Source of the DNA: Coriaria nepalensis
Lineage: Eukaryota; Streptophyta; Magnoliopsida; Cucurbitales; Coriariaceae
Reading direction: 5' to 3'
Length of the DNA stretch: 64,000 bases
NCBI GenBank assembly: GCA_027186245.1
Contig: CP114498.1
Span: forward strand, 6,083,501 to 6,147,500
Positions within the stretch are counted from its first letter, which is position 1, and every line of letters begins with the position of its first letter. A model generated the notes under the pieces. It was not told where the DNA came from and did no database searches. It saw only the letters and a program-made list of their open reading frames with translations. This document shows, in pieces, positions 1-12,989 of the stretch. The position numbers and the translations under genes were made by a program.

Positions 1-184
1 TATCCATATCGTAACTATACTTTGAAATTTAGTTACGTTTAATCATACTTATATAGAGTTTGATTAAGTTTAAATTATTATGTATTTTTTGTCCCCAAGC
101 TTTTACGTTAAGAAGTAATATTCCTACTAATTATTAATAGTTATCTTGAAAAAGTAAATTTGGTAAATTATATAACTAATAGGA

Positions 185-1345
185 ATGTTGCTTTAGAGAG
201 CACGTTTGTTGACATACTGTTATTATTAGATGAGATGACCAAAGGAAACATGATGGATGGTTTGTTCCCAAAAAATGAATAACAGAGGATTCGTGGTCGA
301 CCTATAAGTTCAACATCAAGCGAATCAAACATAAGTCCCAATGCATGAAGCAAAGGCACATAGACTTAGCCCTGCTAAACGAAATCGGGGTTGGCTTAGA
401 CACCGAGACTAACACCGTCGACATCAGGAAGGACCATTATCATACCTTCACCCCCGTAAAATATCTCTTCCTCATAAAAAAAAATTACGCATTACATTAT
501 TTCACATTAGTTTGAACTAACAACGCGTTAATTCATTTTCTCTTTTTATTGCAGAAACATAAGGGATATAAGAATTTCCGGAAGAAGGGATGCGACAACT
601 ATGACAAATTAGGAGTCATGTTCAGCAAGACATCCGTTTTTGGTACTTTCCATCACTCTCCGAACCGAACACTACTGACACTGATGACGAGCAAAACATG
701 ATAAGGACTTCCAACACGCAAATGTCCACTACAATATAGACAGCCTGCCGCTTCAGCAGCCTATCATTCATTCGCTAGACAAATGATGATGTTCTCACCA
801 GTATGGATGGTTTGTAAGAGGATCTATTGGTCAGTCGCCGTGACATGTCCATCTTGTACCAGAAAGAGGCATACACTATCTCTCCACCACGCAATGAGAT
901 TCCCCCTTATCATCCTTCACCTTTCACTGCTCCACATGGTACAGTCACTATGACCAGTGATGGTTCCCATTCAACCGCTTCCGCTGCTACAGACCCTGCT
1001 GTAAGTATAGAGAGGGTGCAAAGAGGATAAGGAAGCATTCTCGAGCATTATATTTAACAGAATGTTTTACGAGCTTTACCAATGGATCAAAGTCGAAGTC
1101 TCAATGTTATGAGATAATATCAAAAGAGCAAGACTCCTTATTATGCTCAAAAGAGCAAACACACTGGTGAGACAGCTGGATCAGAGGTAACCCAGCTGGT
1201 TAGGAATAAGTTTAGTATCAGCGAATGCGTTGCAATTCTCAACACTGTTCTCGATCTTCTCCTTAGCCCTTACAGTCATGCATCCTAGTTCATCAAAGTA
1301 AGTGTTTCCAACCGTGAAGTATTCTTGGGTATTAGTGTCTACCGA
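185..1345 (+). pseudogene. Relic of a Myb/SANT-like domain gene (L10-interacting MYB type)
   Basis: Decayed coding segments in the right order for the plant Myb/SANT-like (Myb_DNA-bind_3) family. At 192-277 a frame reads ESTFVDILLLLDEMTKGNMM, fitting the family's opening 'tFidlL.e...kGN.pdg'. At about 293-455 it continues with IKHKSQ and LLNEIGVGLDTETNTVD, the 'LlnqsGfgWD' step. A likely intron (gt at 456, ag at 554) keeps phase 0 into FRKKGCDNYDKLGVMFSKTS (555-690), matching 'fRkk..phYdkL..ifg...A'. A last block (about 1195-1340) reads SISECVAILNT and VSVSNREVFLGI, like the family's C-terminal 'CI..L......R..Fl'. There are several in-frame stops and at least two frame changes, so it is not functional. 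Such genes often accompany or derive from PIF/Harbinger elements. Family assignment rests on remembered motifs. Confidence 0.5.
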
Positions 1346-2591
1346 CTCCGACTTATTGAGTGGTTGAGTTCCCTTTCCTCTGACGACATATGAGTTCCCT
1401 TACCCTACTACCGCCCCCTCCACTTATATTATCCATCAAGTTATGTGCACAGAGATTGAAGACCAATAACGACAAGAAGAATGAAGACCAACTAAATAGA
1501 TTGAACAGAGAACAAAGACGGACTAAAGACCTAAAAGAAGAAAATGAAGCAGAGGTAACTTTCTTGGCCGCCAAGGAATGAAACTATGCAACAATGGTCA
1601 GTTTCGCGACACCAACCAACAAAGCGATTTCAATTTCTTCAAGGAACGGAATACTCTGCACCTTAGACTAGCAAAGAAGAGATTTCAATTTCTTAAGAGA
1701 ACAAACAAATCGGGAACTAACAGAGAGAGAAGAAGTAGACATATAGTACCTCCGATGAACATGCAAAGCAAACGAAGCAGAAGATACTCTCAAAGAGCAG
1801 AAGTAGAACTCAGAGATGAAGAACTCGTTTATCGTGAAAGAAGACAGATTAGAGAGAGAAATTGAAGATGGATCAGAAGAAGACGATGAAGAATGTTGAA
1901 TTCAAACTCTAATTCATATTTCTCTCAGTTAAATTCTGCCATTTCAAATGTTTCGTTATGATAAATGAAAAATAAGCGCATTTCTAAACTATGCATGTGA
2001 AATGGGTTTGTTTGATGCTTGCAAATGAACAATGGGTTCTTTAAGATGGTGAATCAAACGAGATAGATGCCTGAAAACCAAAACCAGTTTTATCCCGTTT
2101 ACACTGATTTTCTGTAATCATTGTAAAAACTAATCTTGGAAATGATGATGCCTTACATGCGACAAAGCAAACCTCAATTTTTTCCAAAATTTCATGCTCA
2201 TTTGTTAAATTAATAAGACTAACCATATTTTCATTAACACATGCAGTTTTATTTTCTAATGATCACTGGTGTTCAAATTCTGCATGCACCGATAAGTCCC
2301 AACACTGAAACTTACGAATAACGAGCGTAACGGTAGACAGAAAAAAAATGAGATTTGAATATTTTAAATATTAAAGAGAAAACGGACACAATACAAAGGG
2401 TTAGCTTTAGAGATTTGGAAGCTAATTTCTCTCATCTCAAGTTTTAGAAATTTTAGTGATATTTATGTTTTGCTACCTAAAAACCCAAAAAATAAAAATA
2501 AAAAAAATTGAAGGTTAAAATAATACAATTCAGAATTCACTTGCCGAGTAGGAATTATAGAAATAATCAATTTATGTACATTTTAGACGCT
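1346..2591. other. Unassigned spacer next to the Myb/SANT relic
   Basis: There are short open frames at 1390-1581 and 1578-1865 on the plus strand with charged Glu/Lys/Arg-rich translations. I recognise no domain. They may be further decayed C-terminal sequence of the upstream relic or simple A-rich DNA. The rest holds nothing I can support. Confidence 0.3.
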
Positions 2592-2597
2592 TTTATT
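2592..2597 (-). terminator. Candidate poly(A) signal of the bHLH gene
   Basis: An AATAAA hexamer on the minus strand lies about 230 bases past the bHLH stop codon. The position suits a plant 3' UTR, but the hexamer is common in AT-rich DNA. Confidence 0.35.
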
Positions 2598-2824
2598 TTA
2601 TGGGACGCTGCTAAAAAGGGAAGAAAAAAAAAATCATATCAGGAAGTACAAGACGTATCTCCCAAGTTTATGAACGATTCCTATTCCTATTCGTATTCCT
2701 ATTCAGTGGGCGATTCCTATTTTAGATGTCTTTCTTCTTGCTTCGATTTCTCATCGTCTTCAAAGTCGTTTCCGGCCTCAGACTTAGCTGTAGTGATTGA
2801 GTATTCCTTCAACATTGCAGAAGT

Positions 2825-5800
2825 TTAAGCTTTGGATTGTTTGCATCCACATGTGCAGTTTTCAAGATCGTTATGAAGATTCTAGAGGGAGAAAAAAAAA
2901 AAAGGGTCAAGTTCAAGTAGAGGAAGAAATGTATCGTACTTAAAGGTATACGCTCATTTTTATTACATCTCATAAGAAGTTAATTAGATTTCAACATCCT
3001 ACCTCAAAAAATAAAATGATGAATGTCTGTCGAGATAAAATCCGGGACTCAATTTGCTCTTGTACTAATATTCCAAACAATATAAGATATATAGAGCAAT
3101 AACATATAATGTTATCATCGCCACAAAAGTCAGACATTAATCTAAAAAAGTGCCACCAGGTGGTATCAAAATTTGCACATTCAAATCAGCATATCAATTA
3201 TGTACTAAACTTTCCCTGAATCTGTCTGCTTTTGGATTCAAGACACAGATTTGAAAACTTGACAACTACTAGAATACTACCAATCCCATGTTTCAATATA
3301 CGAGGCAACCTACCCTGAACACTCCAAATTTGTCTTAGGTGCAAATAGAGCCTATTGCAAGGGCAAACCAAATTTGTTTAGAAGCCATCTAAATTCAGAA
3401 CTAACATGCAACTATAAGGTACAAGAACAATATTTGGATTCAAATCCACTTTATCATTAGTATTAAAAAAAAAAAAAAAAAAAAACAAGGGAAGAAGAAG
3501 AAAGAGAAAAGAACAGAAAAAGCCAACAGATTGGACGGGGATAATAATAAGATACAAGTTTTTCTTTCATATAGCCTAAGACTACTCAAGTATTCTGTTT
3601 CTCCAGAAGAAAACCACCAAGTGAAGCCATGTACCTAAGACTGACTCATGGAACTCTATTGGGTGACAACTTACAAGGTTTATACAAAATATGACATGCA
3701 TAGAGGCAGTTGTCTGAGGAGACGAGTGATTGAGAAAGACCGATGTGGACACTGGACCCCACAAATCAAGGTTGACTTTGTCTCTTAATTTTTTCATTGC
3801 AGTGCTGGGACTGAGACTCTTTACACTTTTATTACTCAAGTTCTCTTCATTCAATTACCATTACTTAACAATGTAAGCATCAAACAGATGACATAAAAAA
3901 ATCTAATATTCTGTCGAATATAGACTAACTCACAATAAATGAAATGATAGGAAACACCTTTCAATGATATCATCAATTTAGAAATGCATGAGTTGGAAAT
4001 GCACTTTGTTTCATATACATACCAGAACTTGATTTTGAAGGCCCTTTATATGTTGTACTGCCAAGTCCAGCATGTCTGCATAGCTTGTTTGCTACAATAA
4101 AAAAAAAAAAAAAAAGAGAGAATTGTGCTGTAAGAACTGAGTGTCATGATATAGTGGAACAAAAAAAATAAAACTTTTAGAGCATCAGGTGCCATCTACA
4201 ATGGTAATGCAATTTAATTAACTGAAAAGCATTGCGTTCGCTGAAATAATTTGACACTTCATAAATAATTCATAACTGATTTTTCCACTCAAATGTTTGT
4301 ATTTGATCATTCAGAGTCCCAGAATATTGATAATCACATATAACTTGATGTCCAGAGTACAGACACGATAAAATTTTGACATTTCGTCTTTTCCAATCAC
4401 AGTAACATTGACATCATTATCTTAGATGTTAAAGATGTATAATAATTTATTTCAAGGCAGTGGAACTGTGGAAACTGCAATGTGACCCATGTATTAATTT
4501 CTTGTTAGGAAGTTTTCAGAAAAGATTCTGTGAGAAATAAGAGACTGGTCTAATGCAAGTGACATAATCTGAGTATGTCGATTTAATTGAGCTATAAAAG
4601 ATCGTGTCTTGCTACTATTGTTGAGTCAAGCACTGAACACAAATAACAGTAGCATGAAGGCCATAAATCAGGACTAGTTTCTTATGGGCTTATTAATATT
4701 ACAGCCTCCAAAGAAAAATATTTCAATCAATCAATCAGTCACTGAAAATTAATAATCATGGAAGATTAGATTGTTCATGACATCTCATGTAGTTAACTTA
4801 ATAAGTTAATCACTAAATGCATATATAACAACAAAACAATACCCACATAGAAAACCAATGAAAGACATTATACGAGGGCTCCTTAATCTGATTCTATTAG
4901 CCTCTTGTATGCTTTATATGCTGTTTTCCTGACGGCTTAAGCTTTTAGGATAGTCGTTAACTAAACATTGTATTAGAGCACCGGGTCTTGGTTCAAACCA
5001 TACAGCCTTTTTAATTTCTATCTGCACATTCAATGCCTTTACCTTATGGTTTTACTTGAGGGGTTTTCTAGAGCTTGCACGCAGAGGGGTGTTAGTGTTT
5101 GGTATGCTCGATATGCATCATTGAGCTCATTTTCAACAGCTTCAGCTTTTAATACGATCAATAACTTAACATACCCCAACACAGGTCTATTTCAGTTCTC
5201 TTAATTGGGATAATTTTGAAAGTTAGGAGTTTTCCTTCTCTTTGGGGGTCAATGCATATTTTCTGATTCTGAGAATGTTTATGAAACTCTCACCAAGGGT
5301 AACTCTTGACATTTCCCAGCCGTCTGTCCAAGAGATCCACCCTTTTCTTATGAGATGGCTCTCTGTCAATTTGTTAACATCTCAAAGACAGCAGAGGTGC
5401 ATTTCTGCTGTTTGTATACCATTAATTTGGTAGCAGAGCCAAGTTTAATAGGCTTCCTATGGAAGGTAGAATTTCAACGCTTCCTAGGATTATTAACAAA
5501 GCTACATATAAATTGTAAAAGGGTAAAAAATTATGAAGAAACTAATCCAGGACATGCGTTAACTCGCATGATCATGAAGGAAGGTAAACAAATACAGTTG
5601 TAAAGAGATTTTTGGGTAAATGAGCGGGGCTCAAAATGCAGGAAAACTACTTAGCTTAGAGTTAGCCTTTCCCATAAGAAAACAAAAAGAACCTTGAAAT
5701 GTTTGTGTGCTGGTGTCTTAATGCATTCTAAGGAAGGCTGAAATTTTCTAAGTCAACTTCTCTTGGTTTCAAGTTGCGACAAGAATTTCAAAGTCTTATT

Positions 5801-8800
5801 TCAGCACTAGACAATGGATGTCAAGATCTGTAAAATTTTGGACCGAATCAGAAAATACTCATGCATAATTATTAAGTTCAATCAAATCAGTAGATGTCTT
5901 AAATCCTCAGCCTCCTAATTATATACCACTTACGAGGGGAAATATAAAACGGGGAGCTAATTTCCACATTTTAAAATCTCAAGGAACCAAAACCAAGTAA
6001 CCTCGCTCATAATTCACAGAAACCGGAAATACCTTATCCATGTTGGGAACAAGCTCCTGTAGTTTCTTCAATTTCCCACTTATTCTCGTTCTCCTCTCCT
6101 ATGTCATGGTAAATGAAAATCAACTTCAGTTCAGTTAATAAAATCCAGAATTGAAATAAAGGTCAGAGCAAGGCTGTTAATAAGAAAAAAAATAAAAAAA
6201 ATAAAACAATATTTCTCAATTTTCACAATGAGCAACTTTACTCCATGTTTCAGTTTACAAATATTGGACTTTAAGTACATGCAAGAATTATGAACTTGAA
6301 AAACAAAAAAAGTTCACTTGAAAGCTGCCTTTTTAACACAAATTACCTAACAGTTCCAGCAATTATTTCCATGTATAGTAATGAATTCAAACCAAAGATT
6401 TACTTCCCAAATTTGAAATTAATTTCCATGCAGTCTATGCAAAAATAGAAATGATAGTGTATATTTCTTTCATAAATATTATAAATAACTAACTCTTTCA
6501 GCAATACTGCGGGGATGAGTGGCAAAGCCACGCTTGGCTCGTATTTTGCAAGAGACATAATCTTCAGGGATTTGTAATAGCTTCTCCACCATTCCCATCT
6601 CAAGACCTGTCTGAGGCAGGCTAAGCTGATTTGGGAAATTGATAAGATATAAAGGGCACAGATTATAAGACTAAAAGTAATTCAGTAAGTCAGACAAATT
6701 TTCATAATAATCATCCAAATACAATAAGAGAGAAGTTCCAGCCAAAAAAGCTTAATAGTCATGTCCCAACGAATCATGAAAATCATCCAAAGCACACCAT
6801 ATCAGATCACTAATACCAAACTGTATCAACAACTTAAGTTATAAAAAGTTTCTTCACATGCTTAAAAAATTGTTGGAAAATTTTGAATTGAATGGAAAAT
6901 TATATTTTCGTTTTCTTCAAGAATTAATTTAGCAAATTAATATATATTAATATGTATTACTATGGCTAAATAATTCATAATTAATTTTATAAAACTGCAT
7001 TAATCTGTCGGATCGGTTTTCTCCACGTGAAGCCTATAAATTGGCCTCCTCCTTTATGGAAAAAACAATTCAGAAAATGATTTCATTCTCAAACCTTCTC
7101 TAGAGTTCTCAACTTCAAAGTAATAGTGTTCGGTAGCCTGAGAGTTTGCCAAAAATATTTGGCGTTGTAACCGGATATTCTTCATTTCATTGTATTCTGG
7201 GAGACAGACGACATACGGGCTGAATCTGTTTTAAAGACATTGTAGAAACTCACAAGCCTCGAAATTCTCATTTTATCAATTAGTTTGCGAATCCGTATTC
7301 CTTATAATTTCGTTTTATTTTCCAGCATTCTCAATTTTATTTATATTTAAATATTATGATTTTATGTTGTTTAATATTTTATTTAATAATTACAGATTTC
7401 AATGAGTAAACTATTTATATATACTATTCAGTAATTTAGTTTTATAGATCTTGTTTACTATTCTACTTTCCTGATTATTGTTTTTCTTCATGACTATATT
7501 CTGATTTTCTGCTTGCTATAATTTACTATTACAGATTCTATTTACTATTCTGTTTTCCTAATTACTGTTTTTGTATTACTGTATTCTATTTTTCCTGCTT
7601 ACTGTGTTTCATGCATTACTGTTTTTGCTGTTTCTGTTTATTGGTTTTACAGATTATTAGACTTACTGTTTACTATATATTATACTACAAAAACATCTTG
7701 CAAGTTTGTATGCTGAAACTTTTTTGTGCTCGCATAATATAGATTGTAGATTGTCCATATTTCTTCTTAGTTCAAAGTAGATTTCTTAGTAGTTTATGAA
7801 TTGTCATGAAAGTACAAATATGAAATCTGAAAACTAACACTGTTTCTTGTTATAACTGCTACACAGGTGTGAGAACTAAAAAGTGATCCTATTTACCTGA
7901 GACTCTAAGCCATTGAGACAGTTAAATATGTCTCCATCTACATTCTTGGCTCTTTTACTCGACGGAGGAGAGAATACAATAGAATTGCTACTGTCCCAAG
8001 AGTCCATTCCGAAGCTAGTCGGGGCAAAAGAGCGAGACATGCTTTGAATTCCAGCGTGAGAGCTGACCCCATCGATACCATTTTCACTTACTTCAGAGAT
8101 TTGAGAGAGAGAATCTTGCCGTGTGAAACTCAACTGCGATTTTAACCTTCCTACTCCATGGCCACCTAGTGAGCTATAATTTCCAGTTCCCCTTGTAACA
8201 AAAAATCCTGCTTTGTATATATTCTCCACAATTAGAATCCATGTTCAAGACTGAATAAAATGATGACAATTAAAAGGTGACGACGATCTTTTCTACCAAA
8301 TACATGTAAACATGAAGATTTAATGTTATATGTCTTTGCTCTATCATACGTGACCTAACCTATATCTTGTGTACACAAAAATATCTCCAAAAATCATACC
8401 AATTCGAAGCATCTAAATCATATAGAATCCGCAAATCATACTCTTAGAGCTTATCACCATTTTCCTCTTATTTCTTCGAATTTTTACATGTTATTTCCTG
8501 ATGTGAAATCCAAAGGGCGACCTAGCATACGTCTAACATATGCGAAAGTTGACTTTTATGAAGTTAGCTTCCATATAATCACACCTAAACGGTATTTTCT
8601 ACCCTTAACAACTTTGACCTTTTAAGACAACTCTAATCTTAAAGATAATTAACACACACACACACACACACACGCACACAAAAAAAAAAAAACACTTCTA
8701 TTTTCCTCAAAAGTAAAATCAAATTATTAAAAAAAAAGGGCAATATAAATGCCACCACGTGACTATATTTTTTTCTTCAATTTTAAATTCTGTCCCCTAG

Positions 8801-10169
8801 AATTAATGCATTTAATAATCCGGGGAAATATAAATATCAGTTTTTTAGGTTATATTTTGAAACATGAAAACCGGTTTCGGAAAGGGGACAAAGTTATTTG
8901 GCATCTATTTTATATGTCATAAATTTTAAGAACCAGTGTTTGAAAACAATAAAAAAAAAATGGTAAAAAATATTAAGTACAAAAACTACTTTTAGTTATT
9001 TTCTACATTTCAAAAACCGTATTTTTGATTTCTTTCACTGTTTTGAAGTTGTAAATTCAGTTTTTTGAACCCAATCGGAAATATACTTTAAAAAACAACT
9101 TTTTGTCCCCATTTTTTGTAATCATTACAAAAATTAATTTTGCAAATACAAAATATAACAATAAATGTTCCCAACATTGCCTCTTTAAATCAACAAACAT
9201 TGAACCTTTTTACTAAACACCGGGAACTCTCCCTCATGTATCTACAATACCATCGAATAAATCAAGAGTATTATTTCAAAATTACCGTACGCTTAGTAAT
9301 CCTTGTAGTCAACAAACATTGGACTTAACCACCATTGTCGTGGCTAGTTGATTGCACGCGACATAATGTGATCGGATCTGATTTAGGTGAAAACTACTAT
9401 AAATTTTAATAACGCAAAACAAATAATTAAATATTAATAAAAAAAGATGAAAAGACAACTAAGATAGAGGGCAGATTTGTGATATCAAAACTTGAGACTG
9501 ACATTTCCGTCAATTCCTTTCCCAATACGCAGTCAACGTCTCTTCCAGGACGAAAGTATCAGCCGTGAGTGGCCAAACACCGCCAACAAAAAATTCTCAG
9601 ACTTAAATGGTTCAAAAATGTCCTTACTCAAATCCAAATCACAACGAAAAACTAAGGGCTAAAGACCACAATTCGTGAGCAATCAATAAGAAGAAGACGA
9701 GAAATGTACCATTACTGTCAGGAGGAGCAGCAGTGAGATGGCTAAAGAAACCAGCAGGCGAGCTCTTCTGACGCACTAGAGAAGAAGACGGTGAAGATGA
9801 AGATCCGCCGTAACCAGAGCGGCCGTTTAAATTGATCGTACTAGAGAAATCACCCAGGCCAAACTCGGGAGGGCCGTACGATCCCTGCAAGTCTCTCGAT
9901 GCGGATTTAGGATCGTTGGATGTAGAGTGCGCAACCTTGCAAGATGACTCGCCGGCGGAATCGCCGGAGGAGAAGTAGGGCACAGCGAGTGACGGTGGTG
10001 ATCTGAGTCCTGTGGTTGAGTCACGATGTCTTCCGATGACGGAATCTACGGCTGAGCTGAGGAGGGATCCAGGAGCTGAAACATAGCGAGTGAGGCCGCA
10101 GCCCGCGCCTCCATGGTTGGGGCCCGTCGATTTTTGTGAGGAGGATGATGAAGAGGTTGATTGGTACAT
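2825..10169 (-). CDS. bHLH transcription factor, FLOWERING-BHLH (bHLH122/bHLH130) type
   Basis: Six exons on the minus strand: 10169-9710, 8207-7897, 6625-6494, 6098-6033, 4091-4023 and 2881-2825. All introns are GT-AG, phases agree, and the total of 1095 bases gives 364 aa. Exon 1 carries the family motifs GLTRYVSAPGSLL and LVRQKSSPAGFFSHL. Exon 2 carries SQISEVSENG and FGMDSWDSSNSIVFSPPSSK. The basic region and first helix span exons 3-4 (about 283-323: CKIRAKRG, THPRSIAERERR, KLKKLQELVPNMDK). Glu300 and Arg304 hold the E-box contact positions. Helix 2 is in exon 5 (QTSYADMLDLAVQHIKGLQN), and exon 6 ends with the typical Cys-rich tail CTCGCKQ. Known relatives (Arabidopsis FBH1-4) are nuclear activators that bind E-boxes, including in the CONSTANS promoter, and some act in stress responses. 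The start is the first Met of the exon-1 frame. Intron 2 holds repeat-like DNA. FBH3- versus FBH4-like cannot be decided here. Confidence 0.92.
6871..7690. mobile_element. Possible solo LTR or LTR fragment inside bHLH intron 2
   Basis: The segment opens with TGTTGGAAAA, a typical copia-LTR start. It contains a TATA-like box (CCTATAAATTGGCC) about 160 bases in, then a GC-richer stretch, then a T-rich tail with repeated TTACTGTTT-like words. A possible end is TACTACA near 7689, where flanking aaaac resembles the left flank aaaat. The right border is uncertain. There is no coding sequence. Confidence 0.35.
8652..8680. repeat. CA microsatellite in bHLH intron 1
   Basis: An (AC)n run of about 29 bases with one interruption (cgc), followed by an A-run. 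It lies inside the bHLH intron between exons 1 and 2. Confidence 0.9.
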
Positions 10170-11350
10170 GTGATGAATTTAATGGAACTTGCAGTGAATG
10201 CTTTTAGAATTTTTGTTTTTTTGGATTGAAATGAATGAGAGAGAAAGCGGAATAGCTAAAAGCTGAAGTATTAAAAACGGAAAGTTCTTTGCAATGGGAA
10301 CGCAAAGCCAATTTGTAATTCTGAGTAAGATCCAGGAGCAATGATAGTATCACCTGTTTGTTATGTATTTCAGTGTCACCGACCGTTCAGTTTAATAAAT
10401 GTGTGTTTTTTTTCTCTCTCATAAAATGCTACGCCTACTAGGGCAAAGATTCACCCGTATTTCGTTTGTGTGGATAAGAGTCTGTCCGGGAATAGAATAA
10501 AATGATAGCGATTCTAATTCTGATTATCTTGATTTAGACATGGATTGGGAATAAAATCATTAGTCTCAATTTGGTTATATTATTGTCAATTTCAGGACGG
10601 TATATGACTTTTTAATAATTAAGAAAAAAGATATATATTTTTTAATTTTAAAGTTAAACTAGATTAGTAGCTCAAAATTTGAAGTTTTCATACCATAATC
10701 ATCACAACAATTCCAAATTCACAACAAATCAGAGAGTTTGTTTTGGTATTTTGACACAAAATATACACCTAAATTAATCTAATAAACGTATGGTGGTGGA
10801 CTCATCCTCTTCTTCAAATGACCAAGATATGCTCGGTAGTTGGTAGATAGTAGGCCATATCCAGAATGATAGTGGAGGATATATCTAGAACAATGGTGAA
10901 TTTGTCCTCTTCTTCGAATGATCGAGATCTTCTCGGTAGTCGGTGGAGAACGATGGTGGTGGAAAGATCCAAAATAGCGTTGAGTAGTAGAGGATAAGAT
11001 CATGAAGGACTGATGAATAGAGAATGGGCTGAGAAATAAGGGAGGATGATGTGCTTAATTTCTATATGATATTACTATACTTGATTTTGTGCTATTTTAA
11101 ACTCTTAATTTATCTATTTTATTATGTTGTATTTATTCTCATATATGAGGAATGATTCATGGAATTATGAGTTTTTGGAGCAAAAGGCTGAAAGTAAACA
11201 AAAAGGACGGTGTAAATTATAATAAGAAAGATAAAAGGTTAGAAAATAATTTTTAGAAGAAGTAACGTGAAGTGAAGTGGGGTTGCTTAAAGGAGAATGC
11301 CGGTCAAATGGAAGTATAGAAGAGAGATTGGGCTATGGCTACTATCATTA
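10170..11350. other. Spacer upstream of the bHLH gene with a 100-bp-period duplication
   Basis: This holds the presumed promoter of the bHLH gene, though I see no convincing TATA box. At 10795-10855 and 10895-10955 two similar blocks share CCTCTTCTTC-AATGA and CTCGGTAGT at a spacing of 100 bases. The open frame across them is repetitive and has no recognisable domain. Confidence 0.4.
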
Positions 11351-11540
11351 GAGGTGGCAATTTGTGGCTAATATCATTAGAGGAGACAATCGATATCGGT
11401 CCGTACCGTGTCCATATTCGTATCTGAAAATTAGGGTACAACATGATATTTGTACAGTAATGGGTTATAAATTGTACTTTTCGTATCGTGCTAGCCCGTG
11501 AGCTTATTTCGACCTGTGGCGACCTGATGGCTTGCTTTTA
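11350..11540. mobile_element. hAT-like terminal fragment
   Basis: It starts TAGAGGTGGCAAT, the start common to many plant hAT-family ends. Subterminal words CCGTACC and GCTAGCCCGTGAGC resemble those of the segment near 48222. No matching opposite end or target duplication was found nearby, so this is a fragment at best. Confidence 0.35.
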
Positions 11541-11799
11541 AATTTTTTAAATAAGAGAATAATTTTAAAGTAATTAGCAAAATACTAATACTATAATACA
11601 TATTTAATTTAATAGGTTACATAAATGACATGTTAATAACACATAAGAGACATAACTAAATAATCGATAGTAAGTACTAAGTACTTGAAATCTTTAGTTA
11701 ATGTATAATAGGTCAAAGTTAAGATTAGAATTGATAAAGTATAAGAAATCAATATGAAATGAAAGTTTCGAGTATGTCAAAGTTAAAGGGCAGAGTCAG

Positions 11800-11990
11800 C
11801 GCCTTTAGATGGAGAAGGGTCGACGCCTTCAAATGGCAAATGGTTAATGGGGTTGACGCCTTGAAATACGAAGGGGTCGACAGGGTTGAAGGGGTCGATA
11901 AGGTCGATGGCTCGAGGCCTCGAAGCCTCCAATACGCAATGTACCTAATGTGTCCATGGGGTTGATGGGTCAACATGGTTGACGGGTCGA
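11800..11990. repeat. Degenerate GGGTCGA/GGTTGA short-repeat tract
   Basis: Many near-copies of GGGTCGAC, GGTTGA and GGTCGA lie within about 190 bases. GC content is higher than in the surroundings. Together with the gypsy protease relic just downstream it looks like a non-coding part of the same retroelement. Open frames on both strands here (for example the STPSTLSTPS frame) are products of the repeat. Confidence 0.5.
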
Positions 11991-12039
11991 CGAGTATTGT
12001 AGCAGAAACATAATTTTTGACATCTAATGTTTTTAAATA

Positions 12040-12870
12040 GAATTGAGCATCAAGATCTTACTAAGACAAAAACACATGTTTGAACCCTTTGATCTAGTTG
12101 ATAAGATAACCAATCTGATGGCCTCTCTAATGCTAGAGCTCAAAGCTAACTTCACCATAGTATTATTGGAGGCACTTCTAGAGAAGGCTGATTCGTTGTA
12201 CGAAGAATATGACATCAAAGATTCAGCTTGGCCTATTGTGCTAACTCTCATATAGTGTATTGAGCCAAATCCTGATGAGGCTCCAATGTTGGTTTAAGGT
12301 AGCAAGATATTGTTCGACACTGTTCTAATTCAGCTAGCTTGCAACATAATCACTTTACCGATATACTTTCAGCTAGATTGGTGCATCCCACTTAAAAAGG
12401 CAGATGCGAGGTGAAATGAGGCAGCCCTCCTAGAATTGCTAACTCATCTACAACTTTCTGAAGCTATCAGCTAGATCGAAGTAGTAATAGAGCTCAATGG
12501 CTAGGAAAAAGTTATAATAAAAAAATTATCTGTATAGATGTCTTGTTATATCAAACCTCTCTACATCAAAATATACGTAGAAGAAGTGCTAATTAGATGG
12601 TCTTTGATTGATAATGGAGCGGCGGTCAATATTATGTCGTCCTCTATGATGAGACTCATGGATAAGTCATCAAGACTTAATCCCAACTGAAGTAATCGTC
12701 GGTGACATAGTCAAAGGTGTGAGGTGTTCTACCATTGGAGATGACAGCTAAAACAATGTCATTTTTTGTTGCGTTCTTAATAGTTGACATGACCGCTTCC
12801 TACAATGTCTTGCTCGAAAGTAAATGGATTCTTTCGAACTCTTCTTGCACTAAGGTTTAGTGTTTTTGAA
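12040..12870 (+). pseudogene. Ty3/gypsy gag-protease relic
   Basis: At 12541-12660 a broken frame reads PLYIKIYVEE and then LIDNGAAVNIMSSSM, where the retropepsin active-site motif D(S/T/G)G is replaced by DNG. At 12790-12860 it reads TASYNVLLESKWI, matching the conserved 'a.YnvilGRdWi' of plant gypsy proteases. Stops and frameshifts separate the blocks. The 12043-12255 frame upstream may be part of the same polyprotein but carries no clear domain. Not functional. Confidence 0.6.
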
Positions 12871-12989
12871 TGAGGATAGGATGGAAACAATTAAAGCTGA
12901 AGCAAGACCTTTCACAACCACTTCTTATGTGGTAGAGGCTGCTTTCTACGAGAAGTGCATCAACCCCATCTAGTAAAGGTGAACAACAA

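Noticed and set aside
3582..3854. 90-aa minus-strand frame inside a bHLH intron
   Set aside because: It lies wholly within intron 5, has no recognisable domain, and the flanking exons join in phase without it.
10779..11003. 74-aa frame upstream of the bHLH gene
   Set aside because: It spans a 100-bp-period duplication and shows no domain; probably chance.
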